Assembly (NCBI RefSeq): GCF_040958095.1
Contig: NC_091160.1
Coordinates: 42,396,194 to 42,460,193, forward strand
Length of the DNA stretch: 64,000 nucleotides
Origin: Procambarus clarkii
Taxonomy: Eukaryota; Arthropoda; Malacostraca; Decapoda; Cambaridae
Direction of reading: 5' to 3'
Positions 18,424 to 30,656 of this stretch are shown here, one piece after another. The notes below the pieces were generated by a model, which was not told the origin of the DNA, did no database searches, and worked only from the letters and a program-made list of their open reading frames with translations. Numbering within the stretch: position 1 is the first letter of the stretch; every line of letters starts with the position of its first letter. The translations under genes were made by a program, and so were the position numbers.

Positions 18424-19315
18424 CGGGGGTACCTCGGTTTAAGAGTTTAATCTGTTCCTGGAGACGGCTCATAACCCGAAAACTCGTAAACCGAAGCTAA
18501 TTTTCCCATAAGAAATAATAGGAAATGAATTGATCCGTTCCTGACTACCCAAAAACCTCGCTTCAAACTAAATTTTATACCTAATTCACCCAAATCTACA
18601 CTACAAAACTATGTTCAAGTTATTACTTACTCTTGCTGATGACTGTTGTTGGTGTATGGAAGATGGTGAGGGTGGAGGAGAGGATTACTTACTTGGAAGA
18701 GGAGTCTCCTTCCATTATAACATCAGGCAGTGAGGACTCTGGTGTGCACACACTGGCACATTTTGCCTGCATACCACTAGGACCTGCTTGTGGCTCACTG
18801 CTTGCTCGTCTTGCTAAGAATCTGTCTAAAGACACTTGTTTTTCCTTACATTTTAACACTTGTCTGTAGTAAGATATCACATTGTCATTTAAAAGGTCAA
18901 TGCAACGGCCTGCTACAGCTTTATCTGGGTGTTTTTCAACAAAACTTTGCAGTTCTTCCCATACTTCACACATTTTCTTAATGAGGAAGGGACATCCTCT
19001 ACTCAACTATTTTCTTAGGTTGAACCTTACCACTGACTTTCTTGGTACCCATTGCGAGATATATAACAACTTTTTATGTTGAAATGGCCAAATACTGTAT
19101 CCAACAAAACACTAAATCCTGGTGAAGAATCGAGGTGGGATAGTCACTGGGCGCGAGACACTGGTAAACTGAGCAGCGATCGCCGTGCCACCATGCGCTA
19201 ATTGGCCCGTGCGCGTATCAACACCCTCATATCCAGATACAAATTTTCCAAGCAAATCCTGCTCGTAACCCGAAAAACTCTTAACCAGGGGCACTCATAA
19301 GCCGAGGTACCACTG
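18424..19315 (-). mobile_element. Tigger/pogo-like DNA transposon, internally deleted
   Basis: Terminal inverted repeats begin cgggggtacctcgg on the left and, read inward on the minus strand, cagtggtacctcgg on the right. TA lies at both ends (18422 and 19316). Minus-strand codons 19006-18689 give FVEKHPDKAVAGRCIDLLND, then CKEKQVSLDRFLARR, the C-terminal region of Tigger-family transposases. The DDE core is absent, so the copy is non-autonomous. It sits inside the degenerate LINE relic. Confidence 0.85.
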
Positions 19316-19499
19316 TACTAGGTTTAAACACCTCTCTAGCATTCTTACTTTCACTTCCCTCATGAACCCTCAATATACTATATATTATATATTATTATTA
19401 CAATATGTATATTGAATAATTAGGACTACATCACACAATCCTGAAGAATTACTACACTGATATAAAATAATGGATTTTGTAATTATTGTAAGGAAGTAA

Positions 19500-20870
19500 T
19501 TTTCAAAAAATTATCAAAAGGCACCAAGCCAAGAAGACTGTTGCACCATCAGTGTTGATGGATATTCAAAAGGCACTAAATATCACTGATAATGGAAACA
19601 CAAGACGAGTGATATCAAAGGTATCAGATTCACCAAGGATTTTGTCAAGGGACATAAGGAAAGCAAGACATACGATCATCCTGAAAACTGGGACATGCCA
19701 CAATGAGGTGCACGACAGTAAGTGGGACAATATAGTTCGGACAGTGAGGGGGTGGGCGGCGATCCACTAAATGTTCATGAATTAAGTGTGTATGGCCAAT
19801 ACCTAACCTAGCCAAAGTCGTTTCCCCAGTGTCTATTACGGTGGTAGGAGGAAGCCAAGGAGCTGTGTTACCTTTGAGAGTGCACAGTTTGTTACCTGTA
19901 ACCTCAGACCAGTGACCCTGCCAGTGGCCTTGGATTGAAGAATGAATGACAGGGTAGAATTTTGAGCAATGAATGCATTTTCTATATTTACAAGGAAATA
20001 GGGCAAGTGTGGACAGGATGCATAAGGTTAAAAGACTCCAGGTCTATGAAGGCACTGTGGGAGTCAACCACATTGACAAAGGAACACTGACATTGGGAAA
20101 GCGGTTGACAAAGTGCATACAAGACTACATAAAGTTCAGCTGTAAAGATGCTAATGTCGGGAGGCAGGCGGCACATGCAAGTTTGGTCAGGGTAAAACAA
20201 CAGAGTAGCTTACACTGCCGGCAGACTTGGACCCATCTGTGCAGAGGGCAATGGAGCGCGAGTGTGAAGAAGCGTTTAAGGGAAAAGAGGTTTCATAACC
20301 GTAGGAGGGGTAGAAACCATTACCATGTGGGTTAAGGTCTTGCAAAACTTTGCAAATGGGACCCCTCCCTGGGGGCAAAGATGGAAAGACATGAGGATAC
20401 ATATTGCTAACATGAACTGAGAGGGAATCTTGCAAGTGAGACATTTGTACAGAAAAAGAAAGGTGATGAAAGGGAAGGGGACCCCACATGAAGAGTAACA
20501 GTCAAGGCACAATATGAGCGAGAGTGAGGATGTTGCAGAGACTGCCCAGGGTAGCAAAAACAGTAATGAGTGCAATGATCCTGTAGAGACAGGACTCTAG
20601 TGTTAAGACTCGGGGTAGAGGATGAACAAAAGGCAGCAGAGTTGAGGCATAACCCAGCATGGTGCATCAAGACGACGAAGAGTTGAAGGAGACAAGTAGG
20701 TGGGACAGCTATAATCGAGTTTAGACAGCACAAGAGTGAAGTATAGATGGAGGATTGTGCATCTGTTAGCCCCCCCCCCCCTCCCCAGGAAGTATGGGAT
20801 ACAACTTTAACTAAGGTAAGGGCCTTAAGCATTCAACTCTGAGGTAAGACATGAGGTGATCAAGACAAGC
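19500..20870 (-). mobile_element. Jockey/I-like LINE copy: connection and RNase H regions
   Basis: Minus-strand fragments include RSIALCTDGSKSAGSVSYSV (RNase H start, DGS), then FTAELYVVLYAL and VDSHSAF. These are RNase H motifs in the right order (20489 down to 19990). The upstream connection region at 20832-20410 matches its neighbour at 22016-21669. Many frameshifts. The part at 19550-19790 corresponds to the reverse of the C-terminal knuckle region. Confidence 0.7.
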
Positions 20871-20889
20871 AGGAGTCAATGATTAATCA

Positions 20890-22195
20890 CAAAAATTTAG
20901 CAAAATCTTTATAAGATTTTGCATGATATTCAAAAGGTGCTAAGTATAACTAAGGATGCCAATACGAGAATAAAAGCGCATAAGGTGAACGATATCAAAG
21001 GTATCCGATTCACCATGGATTCTATCGTGGAACAGGTGATCACAAGAAACAGTTGGGAAGCAAGACACATGCACATCCTGGAAGTCAGGACATTCAACAT
21101 GGATGCACGGCCGTAAGAGGGACAATAAGGGGCACGACGGGGCTCCATTAAGTGCCCCCGAGTTAAACGTGTATGGCCAAGACAACCTCATCAGAGTCGT
21201 TCCCACCACCAGTTATGGTGGTAGGAGGAAGGCCATGGGGACACACTACCTTTAAGAGCACGCAGTTTGTTACCAGTAACAAGACCAATGATCCTGCCAA
21301 TGGATGCAGATTGAGGAATGAATAACTGGGTAGAAGTCGAAATAAGGAAATGGGACAAGTGTGAATAGCCTCCTTAATGGCAGCATCCACATGCTCATTT
21401 AAATTAAAGAAACACCAATATGGCTGGGAACCCAGCAAAACTGGACTGTCTTAAATCTGCTGGAGATAAGAAAGTCAATGAAAAATTTTGACTACCACAG
21501 GATGAACTGTGACTCTGGTAGGAACCAGAGCCATGAGGGCATTGAGAGAATCAACTGCAACAAAAAGACTGACAGCAAGAAAGCAGTTGATGAATAGCAT
21601 ACAAAATTGCATAAAGTTCTGCCATGAAGATGCTAGTCTCCGGAGGCAGGTGATACATATAGGTATAGTCAGAAAATGCAACGGAGTAGCCTACACCTAG
21701 CTGAGGTGTAACCCAGTGTGGTGAAGAACACCAAGACGACAAAGTGTTGAGGGAGAGGCAGGCAAATAAGCAGGACAGCCATAACCGAGTTTAGATAGCA
21801 TGAGAGAGGAATGTAAAGAGAGGAGCGTGCACCTATCAGCTCCCCAGGAAGTATGGGACATGACCGTAAGTAAGTTAAGGGCCTTAGAGCATTGAACTCA
21901 GAGGTACAAGAATCAAAGATTAACCCCAAAAGTTTAGCAGAATCTTTATACAAAAGAGGACTACCATAGAGCGACAAAGGGGGACGAAGAACGACCTGCT
22001 TCCGAGTATAAGTCATAGCCCAGGTCTTGGTTGTAGAGAACTTGAAGCCATGATTGGTGGATCAAGATGAAATGGCATCAATCGCAAGTTGGAGGAAAGG
22101 CGAGTCATCACCTTGACAGCAGAGGGCAAGATTATCAGCATAGAGAGCCGAGAAAATGCCAAAGGGATGGGAGGAAAGAAGACCACTAAGGGCAA
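20890..22195 (-). mobile_element. Jockey/I-like LINE copy: RT end, RNase H, C-terminus
   Basis: Minus-strand order: LYADNLALCCQGDDSPF near 22140 (RT palm; the catalytic YADD has become YADN), then VLRPPLSLYGSPLLYKDSAK, and FMAELYAILYAI (RNase H). SQPYWCFFNLNEHVDAA follows, and CIHVECPDFQDVHV ends near 21050. It is a relic with multiple frameshifts, arranged in tandem with the copy at 19500-20870. Confidence 0.75.
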
Positions 22196-23292
22196 CCAGG
22201 AAAAAGAGTAGGGCTCAGAAAACTACCTTGGGGTACACCTTCATATTCCCAAAAAGAGGCAGAGAGAGTGGTACCAAGCCTCGCTCTAAAGAAACGACTA
22301 GAGAGGAAGAGGAGGAGATTACCACAAAGGCCAAAAGAATGGAGTTGGGACAGAATATGGTATCAGGTGGTGTCATATGCAATATACAAGACTTGGTTGT
22401 TACAAAGAGAGGAGCCATGCCAGATAACTAGGTGGTCACCACTGGAGGCTTGGGGCTCAACCCTGCCACAGAGGTGGGAGGGGAGCAGAGAGTCAGAAAA
22501 GTAGCTTGGTCTAGGCCAAATGTAGCATGGGTTACAGAGCCCGACCTTCCATCACAGTCTAACTCTGGGGCCTGGTCATCCACCACATGAGTCTGAGAAG
22601 TTGAATGAGGGTCAGATATCGACAGAGAAATGAACGGGAATAGAATTTCATCCACGAATAAGCCCCCCATACCCACCGTGGAGCCACAAGTAGAGGATAG
22701 GACACCCAACAAGACGCCCCCCCCCCCCACAGAAGTGGATTGTGGATGTACACCCTGCAACTGTCACCTCAAGAACTGTCAGTCCTTTTGCATTGGGTTC
22801 AGCAATGAAGGCAAAATTTGACAAGAAAAACGTCCCCTTCTTAACAACGTCAAGTACCACAGTTCTACGGGTGAAAGTGTGCCTCCCTCCCCAAACACCC
22901 AGGGTCAAAACAGAAGATATTGGAAAGAATATTAAAGAATGGCAAAATGTCGGCAGGAAGGAATAATCAGAAAGAGGTAGAAAGGAAAAATGAGACATAA
23001 GGAAAAGGAAAAAGCATACAGCAACATTAGAGAAGACAGCAGCAGGAGCATAAGGCTTCAAAAGGACAGAGGACAAGCTGCCCCATGGTACATCAAATTC
23101 CGGCAGCCGTCCACCAAGCACCCTCACCATGGCAAGGAGCTGAAAAGGGAGGGGGTTCCGAGTAAAAGTCACAGCACAAGTCTTAGTTGGAGAGAACTTG
23201 AATACATGATCAGTGGCCCAAGATGACATGGCATCAATCACAAGTTGAAGTTGTTGTTGGAGAAAAGGAGAGTCATCAAGCAGCACTGGCAA
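22196..23292 (-). mobile_element. LINE remnants: ORF1-like segment and truncated RT
   Basis: 23292-23120 on the minus strand reads DDSPFLQQQLQLVIDAMSSW and KFSPTKTCAVTFTRN, a second copy of the RT segment found near 22120. 22970-22430 encodes TFTRRTVVLDVVKKGTFFLS and similar, with a proline/serine/glycine-rich continuation; I take this as ORF1 or an inter-ORF region of the same family. The long minus frame across 22648-23292 joins these by chance. Confidence 0.5.
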
Positions 23293-23930
23293 CTCTGTAC
23301 ATGCTAATCACTCAAGAGTCTTCTATTAACACTCATAAGCTTGTATTCAATTCATTAAATACCATGCATACCTTCATTCTTTTTCATATGCCTTTTCTAT
23401 AAGCTGTCTTAATCCAAATATCTGATCAACACACTCTTTACTACCACAGGATCCACCCTGTTCATCACTGATCAATTTCTCCAATTTCATGTGTTTATCC
23501 AATCACTATCATATGCACCACTTAATCCACCTTTTTCATGACTGACCAATTTCTCAGTCATTTCTTGTACATCTATTACAAACCTATCTATCAAAACCCT
23601 ATCCTACCATACATCTTGCCTATTCTTAGTTAAGGAATGCCTTGAAAGATCTTACACTCACTATAACCAGCTATTTTCTAATCCTCTCAAGCATTATCAC
23701 TGTTCCATACCTTTTGGTAAATGCCTCACATTCCTTTTTTTCTAAAATACAATATTTACAAATTTTGTATATGTACCTCACTAACATCTGCTGCTTTCTT
23801 ACATTTCTGCTCCACTAATGTCCTCACATCTTCCATACAAAAGTTGTCATAAATATTGCACTCCTCCCATAATTTTTTTTCACATTAGCACTTTCTTCAT
23901 TACCTCATGAGATTTTTAAAATATTCTCTC
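23290..23930 (-). mobile_element. Degenerate LINE reverse-transcriptase, fingers/palm part
   Basis: On the minus strand, NEQGGSCGSKECVDQIFGLR then QLIEKAYEK matches the classic conserved RT block (EQ.GFR.GR...DQIF.LR) of LINEs. Upstream on the minus strand (23900-23600) are weaker traces. It is probably the 5' part of the element ending at 17700. Confidence 0.5.
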
Positions 23931-24185
23931 CATCTGAGGGGGCCTGATGGCGCTCGGGATTCGTAGTCCTAAGGTTCCGGGTTCGATCGAAAGAGGTGGA
24001 AAGAAATGGGCAGTTTCTTTCACCCTGATGCCTCCTGTTCCCCTAGCAGTAAATAGGTACCTTGGAGTTAGACAGCTGCTACGGGCTGCTTCCTGAGGAT
24101 GTGTAATGACCAAGCCGACCACGGCCTGGTCGAGGACTGGGCCGTGGGGATGCTAAGCCCCAAAATCACCTTAAGATAACCACCT
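23931..24185 (+). mobile_element. tRNA-derived SINE, second family
   Basis: The B-box-like segment ggttccgggttcgatcg lies after a tRNA-like head. The body contains cccctagcagtaaataggta and gctgctacgggctgcttcct, and the 3' end reads ccttaagataacc. An antisense copy lies at 48750-49000 and a fragment at 17860-17935. Confidence 0.8.
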
Positions 24186-25072
24186 ACTTCTCATCTACTT
24201 TTCTATTTAACATTCTCACATGTATATTGTATCTTTAACATTTTCATTTATTTGTCCAACAGACTCTCTGCTTCACTTTCTTAATTTAAAAAGAGCTTCC
24301 TGTTTTGTGAATAATTGTTTACCCCTATCTCATTCATTAAATTTTTTCTGCTTTACTAATCTTTTTTTCACAAACATTGTACAGTACTCTCCTCATATTC
24401 CCATTTCCTTGCCTATCATTTTTTCCTTATTACGAAGTTAGTTTTATAATCAGCTGGTCTTGCCACCTCTTTATCCCATTTTTCCTTATTATTCTGAGAG
24501 TTTATGCAACTGTACTCTTTACTGGCATTCTTAACCAAACATTTCTTATATACATCTCGAATCTGTTCATAGTCTCTTTCTTAAAGATTCCAATCAATTC
24601 TTATTTTGTATCCATCTACCAATTCTCTTTCATTCAACTTATAAATTTGTATTATTTTACTTCTTGGATCCATACGAGATACAGTACAATCATACTTTCA
24701 CCACTTAATCTCATCATACATAAAATCATGTGATCAGAAAACCTCCATATATTCGTCTCAATGCTCTTGCATACCACACATAATTAAGCAATCTTCTGAA
24801 CAGGCACATTGTAATTTAGATCTTAACAATTTCATAATTTACTCTGTTTCAAGTAACTCCACCATAGAAACCTTAAATTCATAAAAAATCCATTACAAAA
24901 ATAAATTATATATATTATAACACCTGCAAAATATTTTAAAACCTATAGTAAAGCAAAGAGTTCTAAACTTGTTTTTAAATAGCTTTTATATAAATATTTA
25001 GTAAACGGTGCCCAGTTATTCAAATTATATATTCAGGCCATCTTGATCCCAAGGTGTCCTGATACAAGGTAA

Positions 25073-25120
<48 letters not shown>

Positions 25121-25230
25121 ACTTTGTCCTGAGACCATATAGTCTCAGGACACAATTATCATGCTATAATTGCTGGAAAAAGATTTTCATATATATAAAT
25201 ATTTTATCAATGTATAAGAAATTATTACAT
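24186..25230. other. AT-rich intergenic DNA with poly(A)/TA tract
   Basis: There is a run of A followed by TA repeats at 25072-25118, flanked by an imperfect inverted repeat (gtcctgatacaaggta left, actttgtcctgagac right). Otherwise only short open frames. A minus-strand continuation of the LINE relic at 23290 is possible but unproven. Confidence 0.35.
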
Positions 25231-25233
25231 GTA

Positions 25234-25599
25234 CAGAGGAACCTCGAGTGACGAGCAGCCCCATCTACGAGCATTTCAAATAACAAGCGAGCCACTCGCG
25301 GACAAATTGTCTCGATTAACAAGCAAACCACGTGGTGCGGTTCTCGCAAATTCTCGGACAAATTCAATTGTGCTTTTTAAGTACAATTGAAAACAGTAAA
25401 ACACAACATTTATAATAATTAAATGTACAGTATTATAATTACATTATAAAATGTCATATTGATGTTTTTCGGGGGGGGGTGAAACGAATTAATTTTATTT
25501 CCATTACTTTAAATGGGGAAATTTGTTTTGCAAGATGAGCGTTTCACATGACGAGCTCGGTGCTGGAACGGAATAAATTCGTTAATCGAGGCTCCACAG
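25234..25599. mobile_element. Tigger-type MITE
   Basis: The ends read cagaggaacctcgagtgacg on the left and, on the minus strand from the right, ctgtggagcctcgattaacg. TA flanks both. No transposase remains. The sequence abutting the right TIR (ttccgttccagcacc on the minus strand) is the usual subterminal region of such elements. Confidence 0.8.
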
Positions 25600-25789
25600 T
25601 ACCAGGTAATGACTTTTCAGAGACTGCATGTATTGTCCCTGCTGTGGCACAGTAATATTGTATTTGTATTTACTGATAAACTAATTTAGAAGGTATAGTT
25701 GATCCATCACCTTGTTGTTCATGTGTTTACTGTAACCATGCATTGTGGCGGCTCATAAACCATATACAGTACAAGTTGTATCACTATCA

Positions 25790-26875
25790 CTAAGAACATT
25801 CAAATGCCTTTTCTTTAAAATGAATTGCCATGTGTTTTACTAGATGACTTTGTTGAGAAAAATACTTAAAGCATTTTGAACACTGATACGTTTGTTCTCT
25901 TGTATGAATTTTTGTGTGTGTTGCTAAATGAGATTTTTTGGAAAAGTCTTTGAGACATATTGAACAGTGATGTGGTTTCTCCCCTGTATGTATTCTTGTG
26001 TGTACAACTAAATGAGACTTTTGTGTAAAGGTTTTGGGACATATTGAACACTTAAATGGCTTTTCTCCAGTATGAATTCTCATGTGCCCTATTAGATGAG
26101 ATTTTTGTGTAAAGTCCTTAAGACATTCTGAACACTGATATACTTTCTCTCGTGTGTGGGTTTTCATGTGTCTTACTAGACCATTTTGTCGTGAAAAACA
26201 TTTTAAGCACTCTGAACACTGATATGGTTGCTCTCCTGTATGATTTCTCATGTGAATTATTAGATGAGATTTTTGTATAAATTCTTTTGGACATACTGAA
26301 CAATGATGCAGATTCTCACGTGTATGAGTTCTCATATGCCTTGCTAGAACACTTTGCTGTGAAAAATATTTTAAGCACTCTGAACACTGATATGGTTGCT
26401 CTCCTGTATGAATTCTTGTGTGTCTTATTAGATCATTTTTTTTTGAAAAATTTTTCAGACATATTGAACATGGATAAGGTTTCTCTCCTGTATGAATTCT
26501 CAAGTGTGTTACTAGATTGTATTGTTGTGAGAAGTATTTTTGACACACTGAACACTGATATGGTTTCTCTCCTGTGTGAGTCCTTAAATGATTTACAAGG
26601 TGATTTTTTCGTGAAAAAGCTTTCACACAAAAAGAACACTTGTATGTTTTCTCTTTTGTGGGAACTTGCATTACAACTGCAGATTTTTTTGTGTGACGAT
26701 GGATATGGTCTCCAAGTAGTGACCGAGCTGTTGTAGAGGCAGCGATTCCTTGAGCCATTGCCACGAAGATAGATTTAAGATTATTTTTATTTGTGTGGGG
26801 AGGATGGGAAGGCAGTATAATACCAACTATATAAACTTGGAGATATGTTCCTATTGCTTTGTGTTTGCTTTGCAA
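25790..26875 (-). CDS. C2H2 zinc-finger protein, ten fingers
   Basis: One uninterrupted frame of 361 codons. After an unstructured 75-residue N-terminus come ten complete C2H2 fingers (CxxC-x12-HxxxH, about residues 80-354). They are joined by TGEKP-like linkers, several altered to TREKV, TRENL or TREQT. It ends in FECS, the first half of an eleventh finger. Such proteins bind DNA in the nucleus and usually repress or activate transcription; the target cannot be read here. No KRAB, BTB or ZAD domain is seen. Helix residues are repetitive (QKSHLI, QQSHLV, KKNDLI), suggesting recent finger duplication. Met40 (MAQGIAAST, 26758) is an alternative start, or the 5' part could be a separate exon. 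Being intronless raises the possibility of a retrocopy, though the frame is intact. Confidence 0.85.
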   Translation of the reverse strand: MQSKHKAIGTYLQVYIVGIILPSHPPHTNKNNLKSIFVAMAQGIAASTTARSLLGDHIHRHTKKSAVVMQVPTKEKTYKCSFCVKAFSRKNHLVNHLRTHTGEKPYQCSVCQKYFSQQYNLVTHLRIHTGEKPYPCSICLKNFSKKNDLIRHTRIHTGEQPYQCSECLKYFSQQSVLARHMRTHTRENLHHCSVCPKEFIQKSHLIIHMRNHTGEQPYQCSECLKCFSRQNGLVRHMKTHTREKVYQCSECLKDFTQKSHLIGHMRIHTGEKPFKCSICPKTFTQKSHLVVHTRIHTGEKPHHCSICLKDFSKKSHLATHTKIHTREQTYQCSKCFKYFSQQSHLVKHMAIHFKEKAFECS

Positions 26876-28625
26876 AGAAGCATTTTTCCTTTAATAACAA
26901 GCTTGAGAAATGAAATATTGAATTGAATTTTATTTAATATACACTCAAAGTTCTATAATGGTTTTCCTCCACTACAGGATGCATTCATTCTACTAGATAA
27001 TGCTTTTGTGCAAATAAATTAAGAACATTAAACAAAGATACAGTTTTTGTTAAATGGTCTCTATAGCTTAATTAAAAAGAGCAATATCATATAAATGTGA
27101 ACACAAATTACAGCTACTATGAGCTTATATACAGCTGATTATGGTCATATACATATATATGTATATGTATATGTATATGTATATATATACATATATACAT
27201 ATACATATTATGTATCATATACAGCTATTCCTGAACTGTATGTTTTTTTAAATTGATGCATGTGGTATATATAATTGGGAGAAATAAAAAAAATCTATAT
27301 ATTTACAAATGTTATGGGGTGGATTATTATGGATTATGCAATGTTTAAAATGGCATACCAGTTATTTCTTTTACACCCTGGAAGTAGCATTCAATTCTAC
27401 CATTTAAATCCTTTTTACCTGCAGTTGGCTTCATACATCCTGGACTTCAGTTCAAGTCAGGCATTACTCTTAAAAATACCTATGTCCTCAATTATTTGTT
27501 GAAATAATTTATTACTGCAATGTACTACACTGATATGCAATTTAATTATAAAATCAGTGGAATTAATTGATTTTTCTAGTGAAAGTGCTACAATTATGAT
27601 TCATGTCATACACAGTTTGATTATTTAGAAAACACTTTGTCAAACCTGAAACTTTATAAAATGATAATATACTAAATATAATAATACAGTAATGATAAAT
27701 ACAAAATATAATAAAGTTAAAAATCAAGGAGATTTTAAAGAAAACCAATATACAGTAATTTGTTATTAAAAAATAAACTGTATCTGTAAAACATTGAAGC
27801 AGGAATGTAACTAAAGGCAAGATAAAAGAACACAGTGACCAAAATAAGAAGACAAATGAGTGATGATGCCCTAACTGCTGGCATTACAAAACATTCCTTG
27901 ATAGTGCCGAGTGCTACATTTGGTGAAATTGTGCACAAAATAGAGCAAACACAATTATTTGTTGTTATTATTTCTGTACAATTTCAAATGACAAATTTAA
28001 TAAAAAAAAAAATCAAACTAGGAATATTCATATAGATTGGACAAAGGGCAAATACAAAAGTCTCCACAGAAATTCAACAAATCTAAACAAAAGTCACATT
28101 AGTGATGATATTTGGGTGACCTTCAGTTGGCTAGATGTTAAAACTGTACATGAAATACTTTATGTATTATACACATGCATATTGCATTCATATAGTACCC
28201 CAAACTGCTCAGATTTTGTACATATAGAACTTATTTATGGCACTGTTTGTTGTCACTGCAACTGGAATTCATCTGCTGTAAGGATGCACTGCAAAGGGGA
28301 AAAAGTTAGATATTAACAGTAATTAAATTAATATGAAATATTCTCTGAGGTTCTGTAAAGTTCTGTCGCATGGATGTTCATGTTTTCTCAGGCATTTTAC
28401 TGTCAAGTCCACAGACCCTAACCCACATCTCCATATCACTTAAATATATTGTGCTTCACCCACTCTACATATCACTTCCACACTCCTGTCACTCATTCTA
28501 TATCACTCTCATATTATATTGCTATACCCATTCCAGATACACTATCAGCTTTACTAAGAAATAATTTCTATCTATTAAACTTCTGAGCACTACACCCTTT
28601 TCCATACATAAATTTCAACTCGATG
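26876..28625. other. AT-rich intergenic DNA with a TA-rich microsatellite
   Basis: 27145-27212 is a (TATATG)n/(TATACA)n tract able to fold back on itself. No coding signature was found on either strand. It could hold the promoter and 5' region of the zinc-finger gene. Confidence 0.4.
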
Positions 28626-28629
28626 TCAA

Positions 28630-28757
28630 TAATGGTATATATGTCAGGGCTGAAAGTGGTACTGTATGTGTATCAAGACTGAAAGTAGTATATATGTCAG
28701 AGCTGAGAGTAGTATATATATATATATATATGTCAGGGCTGAGAGTGGAACATATGG
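28630..28757. repeat. Degenerate 25-50-bp tandem repeat
   Basis: The phrase tatatgtcagggctgagagt recurs about four times with variation (ggctgaaagtggta, agactgaaagtagta, agctgagagtagta) and with a TA run of varying length. Confidence 0.7.
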
Positions 28758-28894
28758 TCGATACACTATAGGAATTTGACCCAACTGATAGATGGGTCAA
28801 CCCATGTGTTGTCTCCCCAAAATGGTCAACTATTTTGGAATAGACGAATACCCAAAGAATATTGTTGAAAACAACATGATAACTTATTAAATTA

Positions 28895-29440
28895 AATTTA
28901 TTTATATGTCAGAAGAAAGACAGAAACAGGATCTATATGTAAAACCTCTATCATAAAAATATTTTAAGTAAAACTGAAGATATATGTAGTTGAAAAAAGT
29001 GGCAGTATTCATCGCTAGTCAAGCTCGTAATCCACAATATTCATCTCAGAACAATGCTTATTTCACGCAGATTCATCATAAATGTAAGTTTTATATGTCA
29101 CAAGAAAGACAGAAATATAAGCTTCATTTTAAATACCTGACCATGGGCATATTTGAAATTAAAGCAAAGATAGGTATATTTTATAGTCACCGAGCTCTGC
29201 CTCCGCACAGATCGATTGTTGAAGCAACTCTTTCTCTCTCTCAGAACAATATTTATTTCATGTAAATATGTAAATATCCATAAATATTTTATATGCCTCA
29301 AGAAAGATAGGAATATAAACTTCATTTTAAACACTTTACAATAGACATACTGTAATTAGTCCTAATGAGGATACATGTGTTTTAATAATCACCGAGCTCT
29401 GATCTCTGACTGATCGACAGAGCAACTCACTATCCCCCCC
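28895..29440. repeat. Three diverged tandem copies of a 185-200-bp unit
   Basis: Landmarks recur in order: tatatgtcacaagaaagaca near 28905, 29092 and 29290; ctcagaacaat near 29045 and 29240; and tcaccgagctctg near 29189 and 29390. The copies differ at many positions, so the repeat is old. Confidence 0.7.
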
Positions 29441-29573
29441 CCCACCCACCCACTGTTATTTGTTGGTATGCATTCGCTACTTAAACTACCATGTACTGTA
29501 CTTATGTAAAATCTCCCATGTATCTTCGTACATGGAACACCAAACCCCACAAGGTCTCTGATATATTGATTAA

Positions 29574-29900
29574 GTAACCACTGCAGTACACATAGTGCCT
29601 TGAGGCGCTAGATGGGTGGAGCGCAAAGTGCCTCAGGGCACTCGTTGGTATAGCATATGAATCAAGACTGGCACTCAGTGATGTGTGTACAAAATGGATG
29701 CCTGAGGCCTCTAGCGATCATCCGCCATTTAAAAAAAAAATCAAATTTTTTTATCGAGGATACCAGCCTTGACCAGGCTGGTATCACATTTGCAAGGGAT
29801 GTGCCAATGGATGAGAAGAAACAACTAATTTTTTTTTTGCAGTGTCAGTGCCATAAAGCACTGGATAGCAGCACAAAGCTGCATTATTAAGCTTTTAAGT
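29574..29900. mobile_element. Possible piggyBac-type MITE fragment
   Basis: It starts taaccactgcagtacacata followed by gtgccttgaggcgc, which resembles the ends at 42516 and 51239. An inner fold-back (ataccagcc-ttgacca-ggctggtat) lies at 29760-29784. The right boundary is not certain. Confidence 0.35.
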
Positions 29901-30205
29901 TACCCCATTGAGCTATATTTTTCACCATTTTTGTTCTACATTATGCTCAGAACACTGCCTATTAATGGCTTAAGGCATTGTACTTGTCTTACCTAGGAAT
30001 CCTCCACTGGTCTTGTATCCTATGTATGTACTTGTGTCTAAATTAAGCATTATATGACATCATATATTAATAAACAAATTGTTTTTAAAGAATTTACCTA
30101 TGACTGCTCTTATTCTTTAAGATGTGTGCAGTTAGCGTGAAGATTATATTCAGCTGATGACTAGGGCGTGATGCCGAGGCGTGTTGAGCTTCACGGTCAT
30201 CTTAA

Positions 30206-30640
30206 ATCAGCCTGACATTTAAGTCTCATTTCTTAATGTTGTTGATTCAGGAGCGACGACGACTGGAGATTTAAAACTTTAATGTGATTTTCTTCTTTAT
30301 GATACGTGAAGGTTTTCCCCTTGATAACTGGTAACGTGCGCGTCTTCTTGATGGTTGTTGTTAGTGAGTGGTTGAGGGGCATCGAGGGATCAGATGCGCC
30401 CCTTCTTGATGGTCCGTGAATGTCTTCTTGTTGATAGTAGGTGCAGTTTGCATGAAGGGTTTGTCCTCCCGATGACTGCACCAGTACTGATGTTGGTGGA
30501 CGCCTTTATGTTGAGGATGATTACGTGAATGTGAGCTCTTGGTGATGGCAGCGGCGGGTGTTGTGTTGATGGCGTCAGCTGATCGCCTCTCACTCCCTCT
30601 TGCAACATTTACGTTTTCTATGATGGGTTGTCAGGCTGAT
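30206..30640. mobile_element. TTAA-flanked MITE
   Basis: Perfect 12-bp terminal inverted repeats (atcagcctgaca) with TTAA at 30202-30205 and 30641-30644, as expected for piggyBac-type target duplication. The inside is rich in short gatg/ttgatgg motifs and codes for nothing obvious. Confidence 0.75.
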
Positions 30641-30656
30641 TTAAACTGCTTTAGCT

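Noticed and set aside
22648-23292. Minus-strand 214-codon host protein
   Set aside because: Joins a truncated LINE RT segment to ORF1-like sequence.
23931-24010. tRNA gene
   Set aside because: Same reasoning; it is part of a SINE with copies at 48750 and 17860.
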